This document shows positions 5,941 through 12,645 of a DNA stretch of 19,326 nucleotides, piece by piece; positions within the stretch are counted from its first letter, which is position 1, and every line of letters begins with the position of its first letter. This DNA is from Patescibacteria group bacterium (lineage in GTDB: Bacteria; Patescibacteriota; Microgenomatia; Levybacterales; UBA12049): NCBI GenBank assembly GCA_030917445.1, contig JAUPUR010000021.1, forward strand, positions 1-19,326, given 5' to 3'. The position numbers were made by a program, and so were the translations under genes. The notes beneath the pieces were generated by a model. The model searched no databases, was not told the DNA's origin, and saw only the letters and a list, made by a program, of their open reading frames with translations.

Positions 5941-8152
5941 ATCGACAATTGCTTTGCGTTTCAGTTCCTTTTATAAAATACTCTGTTCTTCCAAAACAAG
6001 GGAGTGCGATGACCGCTGAAGGAAGAGTATATTTCTTATCTGGTTTTCCGTCGAGTAAATGAGTCATGATTTTATTCCAAATTGGAGCTGCTCCACTTAT
6101 ACCTGAGGTAAGGTTTGGGCTCATAGGGGAGTTATCATTATTTCCCACCCATACAGTCACAACGTAATCTTGGTTATATCCAACTGTCCAGTTATCTCTT
6201 TTATTGTCTGATGTTCCAGTTTTCACTGACACAGTATGACCTGGAATATATAACGGTGAGGAACTTCCGAATGCTTGGCTGCGAGCTGCATTATCAGAGA
6301 GAATATCTGAGATGATATAAGCAACGCCTTCATCAAGGACTCTGCTTTTTTGTATACTTTTTTTATTTTCCAGGATTTCACCTTTTGAGTTTGTGATCTC
6401 GACTATTGGGTTTGGATTTACTCTTTCTCCCATATTAGCAAGGGTACTATTTACTGTTACCATATCAAGCATAGTTACTTCAGCTCCTCCAAGAGTAACA
6501 GAAAGACCATAATTATTTTCATCATCCCAGGTTCTAATACCCATCTCTTGTCCAAGATCAATCATGGTACTGACTCCTACTTGTTGGAGAAGTTTTACTG
6601 CTGGAATATTTAATGAGTTTGCAAGAGCAAGACGAAGTGGGATTCTTCCTCGATAACGACCATCATAGTTGACTGGTGTATAAGGAGGACCACCTTGTGT
6701 TTGAAACGTTGTTGGACTGTCATCAAGTATTGATGCAGCTGTAAATCCATTTGCAAGAGCTGCACTATAGGTAATGATTTTCGCAGTTGATCCAGGCTGA
6801 CGAAGAGAAGTAGTGACATTTACATTACCACCATTGGGGTCATTAAAATCTTTGCTTCCGACCATGGCCAGAATATCACCGTTTTTTGGATCTGCAATAA
6901 TTGCTGCACCGTTTGTAAGATTGAGAGCTGTAGAGTTGTTGACCTCATTCGTGACGATCTCTTGTGCTTTATCTTGAAGAGAGAGGTCAAGACTAGTTAC
7001 GACCTTGAGTCCTCCTTTCTCAACCATAGCAAGACCATATTTTTTCACGAGTAGTTCTTTAATATAATTAACAAAATGTGGTGCCTTAAAAGCTGCCTGT
7101 GGTGTATTAAATGAAAGTACCTCAGACGCTGCGTTTTGTGCTTCCTCTTTTGTAATAAATCCGAGTGAAACCATCCTTGCAAGTACTTCTTTTTGACGAT
7201 TTTTCCAGGCTGTTGGATTTGATCCATAAGGAGAATAAGTGGTTGGTGCAGCTGTTATACCTGCAAGAAATGCACTCTCAGCTAAACTTAATTTCTCAAC
7301 CGACTTATTAAAATATACTTCAGCCGCAGCTTCGACTCCCCATGCAGTACCACCATAGGGAATTTGATTGAAGTACATTTCAAGAATTTGTTCTTTGGTA
7401 TACATCCTTTCTGCCCAAAATGCGAGGATAACCTCTTTTACTTTACGTGATAAAAGTTGTTCCGGAGTTAACATTGATGATTTTATAAGCTGCTGAGTGA
7501 TTGTTGATCCTCCCTGCGTGATACTGTTTTTTTCAGTATTTTCTTTAAAAGCTCTGATTATCGAGGTTATATCAAAGCCAGGATGTTTGTAAAAATTTTT
7601 ATCCTCAATTGCGAGTGTTGCTTCTTGTAGATGTTCGGGGATAGAAGAAAGAGGCACAAGTGTTCTATTTTGAGACGCATAAATTTCATAAAGAAGAACA
7701 TCATTGCGATCATAAATTTTAGTTGTCTGTGGAATTTGTCGTGTTGTTAATTCTTGTGGATGTGGTAACCCCTGGAGAAAAACGACTGAGATGACTGGAA
7801 GGAAAAGAAAGAGAAAAGAGAAAACAGCACCAATGAGAAAATATCTTAATTTTAAGAAGAAAGGGAGAGGAAAGATAACAATAGGTTTTTTTCTTTTGAC
7901 AGTTTTTGTTTTTTTTCTTTTGAATAAGGCTACTTTAGGAAGAGAAAACGAAATGGTTGGAAATGAAGGTTTTTTAAGTTTTTTAAAAAAGAGAGAAGTG
8001 CTTTTGACAGTTTTTTGTGGAAGAGAAATAAGAAGTGATACTGCCAATTTAATGAGAGAAAAGAGTGATTTAAAAATTGTTTGGACAAAATCACCTATAG
8101 CAATAAGAAAGAGGATAAGGTGGGCAATAATGTATAAGAGTATTTTCATCAT
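5909..8152 (-). CDS. Class A penicillin-binding protein (glycosyltransferase plus transpeptidase)
   Basis: A 747-residue bifunctional peptidoglycan synthase. The N-terminus is unusual: a hydrophobic region at about 3-46, a basic stretch at about 50-90, then the expected anchor helix at about 101-125. The GT51 domain shows EDKNFYKH (catalytic E183), GGSTITQQ (214-221) and ILEMYFNQIPYG. The transpeptidase domain shows SxxK at S455-K458, SxN at S513-N515 and KTG at 644-646, so both active sites are complete. It has a paralogue at 9359-11521 that shares AYIISDILSDN and ARSQAFG segments. The gene begins ATGATG; the first ATG (8152) is given but the second (8149) is equally possible. No other Met occurs before residue 227. 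It lies 108 nt downstream of the small proline-rich protein gene and overlaps rpe tail to tail. Confidence 0.95.
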   Translation of the reverse strand: MMKILLYIIAHLILFLIAIGDFVQTIFKSLFSLIKLAVSLLISLPQKTVKSTSLFFKKLKKPSFPTISFSLPKVALFKRKKTKTVKRKKPIVIFPLPFFLKLRYFLIGAVFSFLFLFLPVISVVFLQGLPHPQELTTRQIPQTTKIYDRNDVLLYEIYASQNRTLVPLSSIPEHLQEATLAIEDKNFYKHPGFDITSIIRAFKENTEKNSITQGGSTITQQLIKSSMLTPEQLLSRKVKEVILAFWAERMYTKEQILEMYFNQIPYGGTAWGVEAAAEVYFNKSVEKLSLAESAFLAGITAAPTTYSPYGSNPTAWKNRQKEVLARMVSLGFITKEEAQNAASEVLSFNTPQAAFKAPHFVNYIKELLVKKYGLAMVEKGGLKVVTSLDLSLQDKAQEIVTNEVNNSTALNLTNGAAIIADPKNGDILAMVGSKDFNDPNGGNVNVTTSLRQPGSTAKIITYSAALANGFTAASILDDSPTTFQTQGGPPYTPVNYDGRYRGRIPLRLALANSLNIPAVKLLQQVGVSTMIDLGQEMGIRTWDDENNYGLSVTLGGAEVTMLDMVTVNSTLANMGERVNPNPIVEITNSKGEILENKKSIQKSRVLDEGVAYIISDILSDNAARSQAFGSSSPLYIPGHTVSVKTGTSDNKRDNWTVGYNQDYVVTVWVGNNDNSPMSPNLTSGISGAAPIWNKIMTHLLDGKPDKKYTLPSAVIALPCFGRTEYFIKGTETQSNCRFNNFPTQLAR

Positions 8153-8190
8153 AATATAGGTACGACAAAGTACAAGAATAGATAGGGATT

Positions 8191-8205
8191 TCTGGCCAGA
8201 TTATA
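8191..8205 (-). promoter_or_regulatory. Candidate promoter with palindrome TCTGGCCAGA
   Basis: The minus strand has TATAAT at 8205-8200, directly followed by the perfect 10-bp palindrome TCTGGCCAGA (8191-8200), which would cover the transcription start. A leader of about 40 nt to the PBP gene at 8152 would result. No convincing -35 was seen. The palindrome could be an operator or chance. Confidence 0.35.
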
Positions 8206-8260
8206 CTAAAGGAGCACTCTCTTGAAAAGGAGGAAAATAAAAACTTAGGAAAAGATCGTC

Positions 8261-8689
8261 TTAAAGTTGTGAGGCCTCTAGTTCGAGTTCTGCTGCATCT
8301 GTTGCAGGATCTGTTAATTCAATGCCTTGTGCTTCTCGTTCTTCATCAGAAGAAGGAGTGGGTGTTGGGGTTTCCATAACGGTCATTGTTGGTGTTGGAG
8401 CTGATTGTTCTACAGTGTCAGTTGTGTTTTGAGATTGAGGATTCATCATGAGAAAGAATGCGAGAACAGCAAGTACAACGACCAAAACAATAATTCCTGC
8501 GATGAGAAACATTGATTTCTTATTCGCTTCTTGATTTGGTGGTGGAGCTACAGGTGTTGGAGTAGTTTCAATAGGTGGAGGAGCAGTTGGTGGAGGCGTG
8601 GCTGGTTGAGGTTGTGCTTGCACTGGAGGAGTTACTGGAGATGGTTGAGAAGGTGTTTGTTGAATTGGTTGTGTTGTTTGATCTTCCAT
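8261..8689 (-). CDS. Proline-rich single-pass membrane protein, unknown function
   Basis: A 142-residue protein. The first 57 residues are almost all Pro, Gln, Thr and Ala with no hydrophobic core, so they are probably disordered and cytoplasmic. A single helix follows (about 60-82, preceded by NKK), then a TP-rich stretch (about 97-112) and an acidic tail rich in Glu, Asp and Ala. I recognise no domain. It starts 2 nt after the stop of the upstream helical secreted protein, and a TATAAT lies just 1 nt before the ATG, so it is probably co-transcribed. The pair sits between two class A PBP genes on the same strand, which hints at envelope function, perhaps as accessory proteins of peptidoglycan synthesis. 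That link is inference from position only. Confidence 0.75.
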   Translation of the reverse strand: MEDQTTQPIQQTPSQPSPVTPPVQAQPQPATPPPTAPPPIETTPTPVAPPPNQEANKKSMFLIAGIIVLVVVLAVLAFFLMMNPQSQNTTDTVEQSAPTPTMTVMETPTPTPSSDEEREAQGIELTDPATDAAELELEASQL

Positions 8690-8691
8690 AA

Positions 8692-9318
8692 TTATAGTTT
8701 AGCAGATTCTGATGAGACAGGTGAGGTCTCACCTTTAAGTGTTGCAAGTGTTCGTGCAGCAGATATGACTTTTTCCCGAGCTGCTTTTACTTTCTCGTGT
8801 AATGAGCGCAAATCACTCATAAGTGTTTGAATCATTTCTCGTGCTTGTGTCCCAACTGTTGTTTCATCAGCCACTATTACAGTGTAATCTTTTGCAGCCT
8901 GTGAGGCGACTGCTTCTTCTGCTTCGTCAATTGCATCTCTTGCCATTTCAACTGCTTCTTCAACTGCTGACGTGTCTTTTCCAAGTTTTTTTTCAGCCGC
9001 AGCTTTTGTAGCCACACGCTCAGTAAGCGATGAGAGGCGATTGAGAACATTAGTCATTTGTGTAGTGTGGCGAGTGTTTATACTTGTAAATTTTGTATCC
9101 AGTCTTTCAAGGGTAACTTGCTTTTTTGTATCTTTTATCTTGAGGAGTTGTTCTTTGAGTTGTGGATTTCTTTTTTCTGTAGGTGAGAGGAGGGGTCTGG
9201 TCGTTGGATTGACAGCTCTTTGTCTTGGAGTTGTTGCACTATCTGTTCCAGATTGTGCGAGAGCAGCTGGAGTAATGATACATGAAATAACAAAAAGTGA
9301 GAGCAGGAGTTTTTTCAT
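8692..9318 (-). CDS. Secreted helical (coiled-coil) protein, unknown function
   Basis: A 208-residue protein from the ATG at 9318. It has a clean signal peptide, MKKLLLSLFVISCIITPAALA, with probable cleavage after ALA. A Thr/Pro/Arg-rich stretch follows, and from about residue 46 to 195 it is nearly all charged and alanine-rich helix with few aromatics, typical of coiled coils. Another in-frame ATG at 9327 adds MKT, but it abuts the predicted -10 TAGTAT of a good promoter (9328-9356), so transcripts would begin after it; 9318 fits better and gives a leader of about 3 nt. No named domain is recognised. It is followed at 2 nt by the proline-rich membrane protein gene. Confidence 0.75.
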   Translation of the reverse strand: MKKLLLSLFVISCIITPAALAQSGTDSATTPRQRAVNPTTRPLLSPTEKRNPQLKEQLLKIKDTKKQVTLERLDTKFTSINTRHTTQMTNVLNRLSSLTERVATKAAAEKKLGKDTSAVEEAVEMARDAIDEAEEAVASQAAKDYTVIVADETTVGTQAREMIQTLMSDLRSLHEKVKAAREKVISAARTLATLKGETSPVSSESAKL

Positions 9319-9327
9319 TGTCTTCAT

Positions 9328-9356
9328 ATACTACGAAAGTGAAAAAAAGTTGTCAA
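9328..9356 (-). promoter_or_regulatory. Promoter of the two small envelope genes
   Basis: On the minus strand, TTGACA (9356-9351), a 17-nt spacer and TAGTAT (9333-9328). Predicted start is near 9321, a few nt before the ATG at 9318. It lies immediately after the stop of the upstream PBP gene (9359), so these genes have their own promoter besides possible read-through. Confidence 0.65.
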
Positions 9357-9358
9357 GT

Positions 9359-11521
9359 TTAGGGGGTTGGTGTGGGAGTGGGTTGGGGACAGGTGACACA
9401 ATATTTATTATTAAGCGCATCAGTGACAACAATTTCCATTCTTTCTTCAACATTTTCAATTTGTCCTGGCTTCGCAAGGTCATTTGTGGTCTTATCAATA
9501 AATACTTTGGTTCGTCCCTCTGTTGATTTTTTAGGTTCTTGTCCTCTCACAAAAAGTTCCTGGCGAGTCGAGCAACCTTCAACTCCTTCAACAGGAAGAA
9601 AGCCAGTGTTGCTACAAATTGTACGACTGACGACATCTACTGGTCTTTTGGGTATGGGGACAGTTTGTCCTTGAATGACATATGACATAAGATCATTCCA
9701 AATTGGCGCTGCACCTGTAACTCCTGAGACTAGTCCACTCATCGGACTGTTATCACTATTTCCCACCCACACCGCTACAAGATAATCTTGAGAATACCCA
9801 ATAGTCCAGTTGTCACGAAGATCATTTGTAGTACCTGTTTTGACAGATAGTGGGTTATTCCCAATTCGTAGTTCTGAGTTTGTACCAAAAGCTTGTGACC
9901 GTGCATTATTATCGGAGAGTATATCTGAAATGATATATGCTACACCTGCAGGAAGAACTTTTTTACCAAAGATTGGACTCTGAGGTGGCGTATAGTCTTC
10001 AAGAATTTTTCCTGCTTTATCTTTTACTTCAAGAATAGGATGGAGATCGATTCTATATCCACCGTTTGCAAATACTCCAAATGCTGTTGCCATGTCTGTC
10101 ATGTAAACTTCACCTCCGCCAAGAGTAAGCGAAAGGCCATAGCGGTCAATGTCATTAAAGGTAGTAATTCCCATTGCTGATGCAGTTGCAATCATTGCTT
10201 CGAGAGTATTCATTTTGAGCATTTGTACAGCGGGGATATTAAGAGAGTTTGCAAGCGACTCTCTCATAAGAACTGGTCCTCTAAATTTACCATCATAATT
10301 TCGTGGACAGTAAGGAGGTTGACCGGGTGTATTAAAGCAGACTTGTTTATCTATAAAAAGAGTTGAAGCTGGAAATCCTTTAACAAGACCTGTCGCATAG
10401 TTAATTGGTTTGATTGATGAGCCTGGTTGTCTTTTTGAGATAGTAATATTGACGTTTCCGTCAATACTCTCATCAAAGTAATCTTTACTTCCAACCATCG
10501 CCAAAATTTCTCCTGTTCCTGGTTTGGTAATCAGTGCAGCCCCATTACTCACTTTAAGTCGTGCAATCTCGTCAATTTCTGCTGCAACACTTGCTTGAGC
10601 TGTTTCTTGGAGTGAAAGATCGAGGCTTGTTTTAACTCGGAGACCACCTTGTTCAACAGCTTGAATACCATATTTTTCTACCAAAATCTCTTTGACATAG
10701 AGGACAAAATGAGGCGCAAGGATTGGAGTTGTTGTTTTTCTATAAGCAATTTTTTCTTTTTCTGCTTCTTCACGTTGTTTTTTTGTAATATAACCTTCGC
10801 TTTCCATAGCTTTTAAAATTTCTCTCTGGCGTGCTCGTGCTAGTTCTGGACGAGAACCAAAGGGAGAATAGGTTGTAGGAGATTCGGGTAGACCTGCCAG
10901 TAGTGCGCTTTCGGCAAGTGTTAAATCCTTTGCTTTTTTACCAAAGTATGTCTGTGCCGCAGCTTCAACTCCATATGCTGTACCTCCATAAGGGACTTGA
11001 TTGAGATACATTTCTAGAATTTTATCTTTTGAGTAAATGATTTCAGTAGCAAATGAAAGAAGTACTTCTCTTACTTTTCTTTGAATAGTTCTATCCGGAG
11101 TAAGTAGGCTTGTCTTGACAAGTTGTTGAGTAAGCGTTGAGCCTCCTTGAAGCTGTTTTTTGAAAAGGGTTGCATATGCTGCTCTTATGACACCTCTTAG
11201 ATCAATAGCTCCATGTTTGTAAAAATCTTTATCTTCAATAGCAATTGTTGCGTGCCTAATATCATCTGGAATATCTTTGAGAGGGATAAAGGTTTGATTT
11301 TTTTCAGAATAAATTGTGTAAAGTAGTTTGTCATTTCGATCATAAATTTTTGTAGATTGTGGAAGGGTATTACTTGAGAGTTTGGTGGGAGACGGAAGGT
11401 CTTTGAGAATAAGGAGATAGAAAACGGCAATGAGTATAAGAAAGGGAAGAATAAAAAGGAGAAAGAGCCATCGCTTTTTCTTAGGAAGAACTTTTTTAAT
11501 ATGAATAAGTTTTTTGGCCAT
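9359..11521 (-). CDS. Class A penicillin-binding protein, second paralogue
   Basis: A 720-residue bifunctional peptidoglycan synthase with a basic N-terminal tail (KKVLPKKKR) and one anchor helix (about 17-39). The GT51 domain has EDKDFYKH with catalytic E96, GGSTLTQQ and ILEMYLNQVPYG. The transpeptidase domain has SxxK at S368-K371, SxN at S426-N428 and KTG at 561-563, so it looks fully active. Unlike its paralogue it lacks the long hydrophobic N-terminal extension. It has six extracytoplasmic cysteines in three close pairs (395/405, 636/650, 708/711) and ends in TPTPTP. The ATG at 11521 sits 6 nt after a TATTAT -10. It is divergent from the CvpA-CAP gene, with both promoters inside 66 nt. 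Confidence 0.95.
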   Translation of the reverse strand: MAKKLIHIKKVLPKKKRWLFLLFILPFLILIAVFYLLILKDLPSPTKLSSNTLPQSTKIYDRNDKLLYTIYSEKNQTFIPLKDIPDDIRHATIAIEDKDFYKHGAIDLRGVIRAAYATLFKKQLQGGSTLTQQLVKTSLLTPDRTIQRKVREVLLSFATEIIYSKDKILEMYLNQVPYGGTAYGVEAAAQTYFGKKAKDLTLAESALLAGLPESPTTYSPFGSRPELARARQREILKAMESEGYITKKQREEAEKEKIAYRKTTTPILAPHFVLYVKEILVEKYGIQAVEQGGLRVKTSLDLSLQETAQASVAAEIDEIARLKVSNGAALITKPGTGEILAMVGSKDYFDESIDGNVNITISKRQPGSSIKPINYATGLVKGFPASTLFIDKQVCFNTPGQPPYCPRNYDGKFRGPVLMRESLANSLNIPAVQMLKMNTLEAMIATASAMGITTFNDIDRYGLSLTLGGGEVYMTDMATAFGVFANGGYRIDLHPILEVKDKAGKILEDYTPPQSPIFGKKVLPAGVAYIISDILSDNNARSQAFGTNSELRIGNNPLSVKTGTTNDLRDNWTIGYSQDYLVAVWVGNSDNSPMSGLVSGVTGAAPIWNDLMSYVIQGQTVPIPKRPVDVVSRTICSNTGFLPVEGVEGCSTRQELFVRGQEPKKSTEGRTKVFIDKTTNDLAKPGQIENVEERMEIVVTDALNNKYCVTCPQPTPTPTP

Positions 11522-11527
11522 GTGTCT

Positions 11528-11557
11528 ATAATATCATTTTGTCCTAAGCGCTGACAA
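11528..11557 (-). promoter_or_regulatory. Leaderless-type promoter of the second PBP gene
   Basis: On the minus strand, TTGTCA (11557-11552), an 18-nt spacer and TATTAT (11533-11528), then exactly 6 nt to the ATG at 11521. The predicted start point is the A of the ATG. Confidence 0.65.
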
Positions 11558-11560
11558 AAT
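11536..11560. promoter_or_regulatory. 8-9-8 perfect inverted repeat between divergent promoters (operator candidate)
   Basis: ATTTTGTC (11536-11543), nine bases CTAAGCGCT, then GACAAAAT (11553-11560) are exactly inverted. The right arm contains the -35 of the minus-strand PBP promoter and overlaps the -35-like CTGACA of the plus-strand CvpA-CAP promoter. A dimeric repressor bound here could control both genes together. It could also fold as RNA, but no predicted transcript includes both arms. Confidence 0.5.
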
Positions 11561-11581
11561 AGAGTAAAATTCACGTATAAT
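11551..11581 (+). promoter_or_regulatory. Leaderless-type promoter of the CvpA-CAP gene
   Basis: TATAAT at 11576-11581, then 6 nt (AATGGT) to the ATG at 11588. Upstream CTGACA (11551-11556) is 19 nt away, slightly long. The -10 is perfect; the -35 is less certain. Confidence 0.55.
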
Positions 11582-11587
11582 AATGGT

Positions 11588-12637
11588 ATGGAAATAGGAA
11601 CACTCATCCTTCAGTTTCTCTCGACATTTTTTTCTGCATTTGAATTAAGTCAGTATGGATTGACTGTTCTCGATTTAGTTATTGTTGCAGTCATTCTTTT
11701 TTATTGTTATGAAGGCTATTCATTAGGTTTTCATCTTGCAAGCATTGATCTTTTAAGCTTTATTACTTCTTTTCTTTTAGCACTTCTTTTTTATGAGCCG
11801 GTAGGAAAAATTCTTTCATCTCTTTTCTCAACCCCACAAGGACTATCTCATGCTTTAAGTTTTTTTATGGTTGCACTTCTTGCTGAGATCATTTTATCAC
11901 TGACACTTAAGAAAGTTGTACGTGCATTTTCCTCCCGAGGAGAACCGAATGGAATACGAAGGGTTTATCATAAAATTTATCATCCTTTAGGAATTTTTCC
12001 TGGACTTATTTCAGCTTTTCTTCTTCTTTCCTTTATTTTTACTCTACTTTTAACACTTCCAGCATCTCCATTTCTTAAAAATCAGGTTATCGAGTCTCGA
12101 TTTGGTAATACCTTTGTTGCTCACATTTCAACTTTTGAACAACAGGTTGATGCAGTTTTTGGTGATGCAGTGAGTGAATCACTTAATTTTCTTACGGTAA
12201 AGCCAGCAAGTGATGAGAGTGTCGCGCTTAGATTTACCGTTGAGAGTCCAACAATTGATGAAAAGTCAGAAGAACAGATGTTGATTCTTGTTAATAAAGA
12301 GCGTCAAAAAGAAGGACTTTCTCCTCTTGTCATGGATGAAAAACTGCGCCTCCTGTCACGGGATTATTCTGAAGACATGCTCAAGAGAGGGTATTTTGCC
12401 CATAACAATCCTGAGGGTCAGACTCCATTTGATCGAATGGATCAGTATGAAATTATCTATACCAACGCAGGTGAGAATTTAGCACTTGCTCCAAGTGTTG
12501 ACCTTGCACACAAAGGTTTGATGAATAGTCCAGGACATAGGGCAAACATTCTTTCACCTCTATACAGAAAAGTAGGAATAGGTGTTATGGATGGGGGAAT
12601 ATACGGAAAGATGTTCAGCCAGGAATTTACTAACTAG
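11588..12637 (+). CDS. CvpA-like membrane domain fused to a CAP (SCP/PR1, YkwD-like) domain
   Basis: A 349-residue fusion. Residues about 26-158 contain four membrane helices with a CvpA-like beginning (LDLVIVAVILFYCYEGYSLGF; the family has a similar 'D.....i...G...G' run). Residues about 160-225 are a linker. Residues about 228-348 are a CAP domain of the bacterial YkwD type: LVNKERQKEGLSPL, then GYFAHNNPEGQTPFDRM with H272, then AGENLA with E296, then NSPGHRANIL with H317. These are the family's conserved His/Glu cavity residues. CAP proteins of bacteria are usually secreted and of unclear activity. The fusion implies that the CAP domain is tethered to the outer face of the membrane. It is divergent from a class A PBP, consistent with cell-wall work. 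Its end lies 8 nt from the convergent LamG gene. Confidence 0.85.
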   Translation: MEIGTLILQFLSTFFSAFELSQYGLTVLDLVIVAVILFYCYEGYSLGFHLASIDLLSFITSFLLALLFYEPVGKILSSLFSTPQGLSHALSFFMVALLAEIILSLTLKKVVRAFSSRGEPNGIRRVYHKIYHPLGIFPGLISAFLLLSFIFTLLLTLPASPFLKNQVIESRFGNTFVAHISTFEQQVDAVFGDAVSESLNFLTVKPASDESVALRFTVESPTIDEKSEEQMLILVNKERQKEGLSPLVMDEKLRLLSRDYSEDMLKRGYFAHNNPEGQTPFDRMDQYEIIYTNAGENLALAPSVDLAHKGLMNSPGHRANILSPLYRKVGIGVMDGGIYGKMFSQEFTN

Positions 12638-12645
12638 AATAACTA

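Noticed and set aside
7791..8159. A 122-codon plus-strand ORF with a basic N-terminus and a hydrophobic stretch
   Set aside because: It is antisense to the N-terminal extension of the class A PBP, whose Lys- and Phe-rich codons generate it. No promoter or ribosome site was seen.
11197..11607. A 136-codon minus-strand ORF across the PBP start and the divergent promoter region
   Set aside because: It is out of frame with the PBP gene, which has full catalytic motifs, and it would run through the promoters and palindrome.
12638..12645. A bidirectional terminator between the convergent CvpA-CAP and LamG genes
   Set aside because: Only 8 nt separate the stops and no GC-rich stem with T-run spans the junction; short CTAG repeats there are too small.
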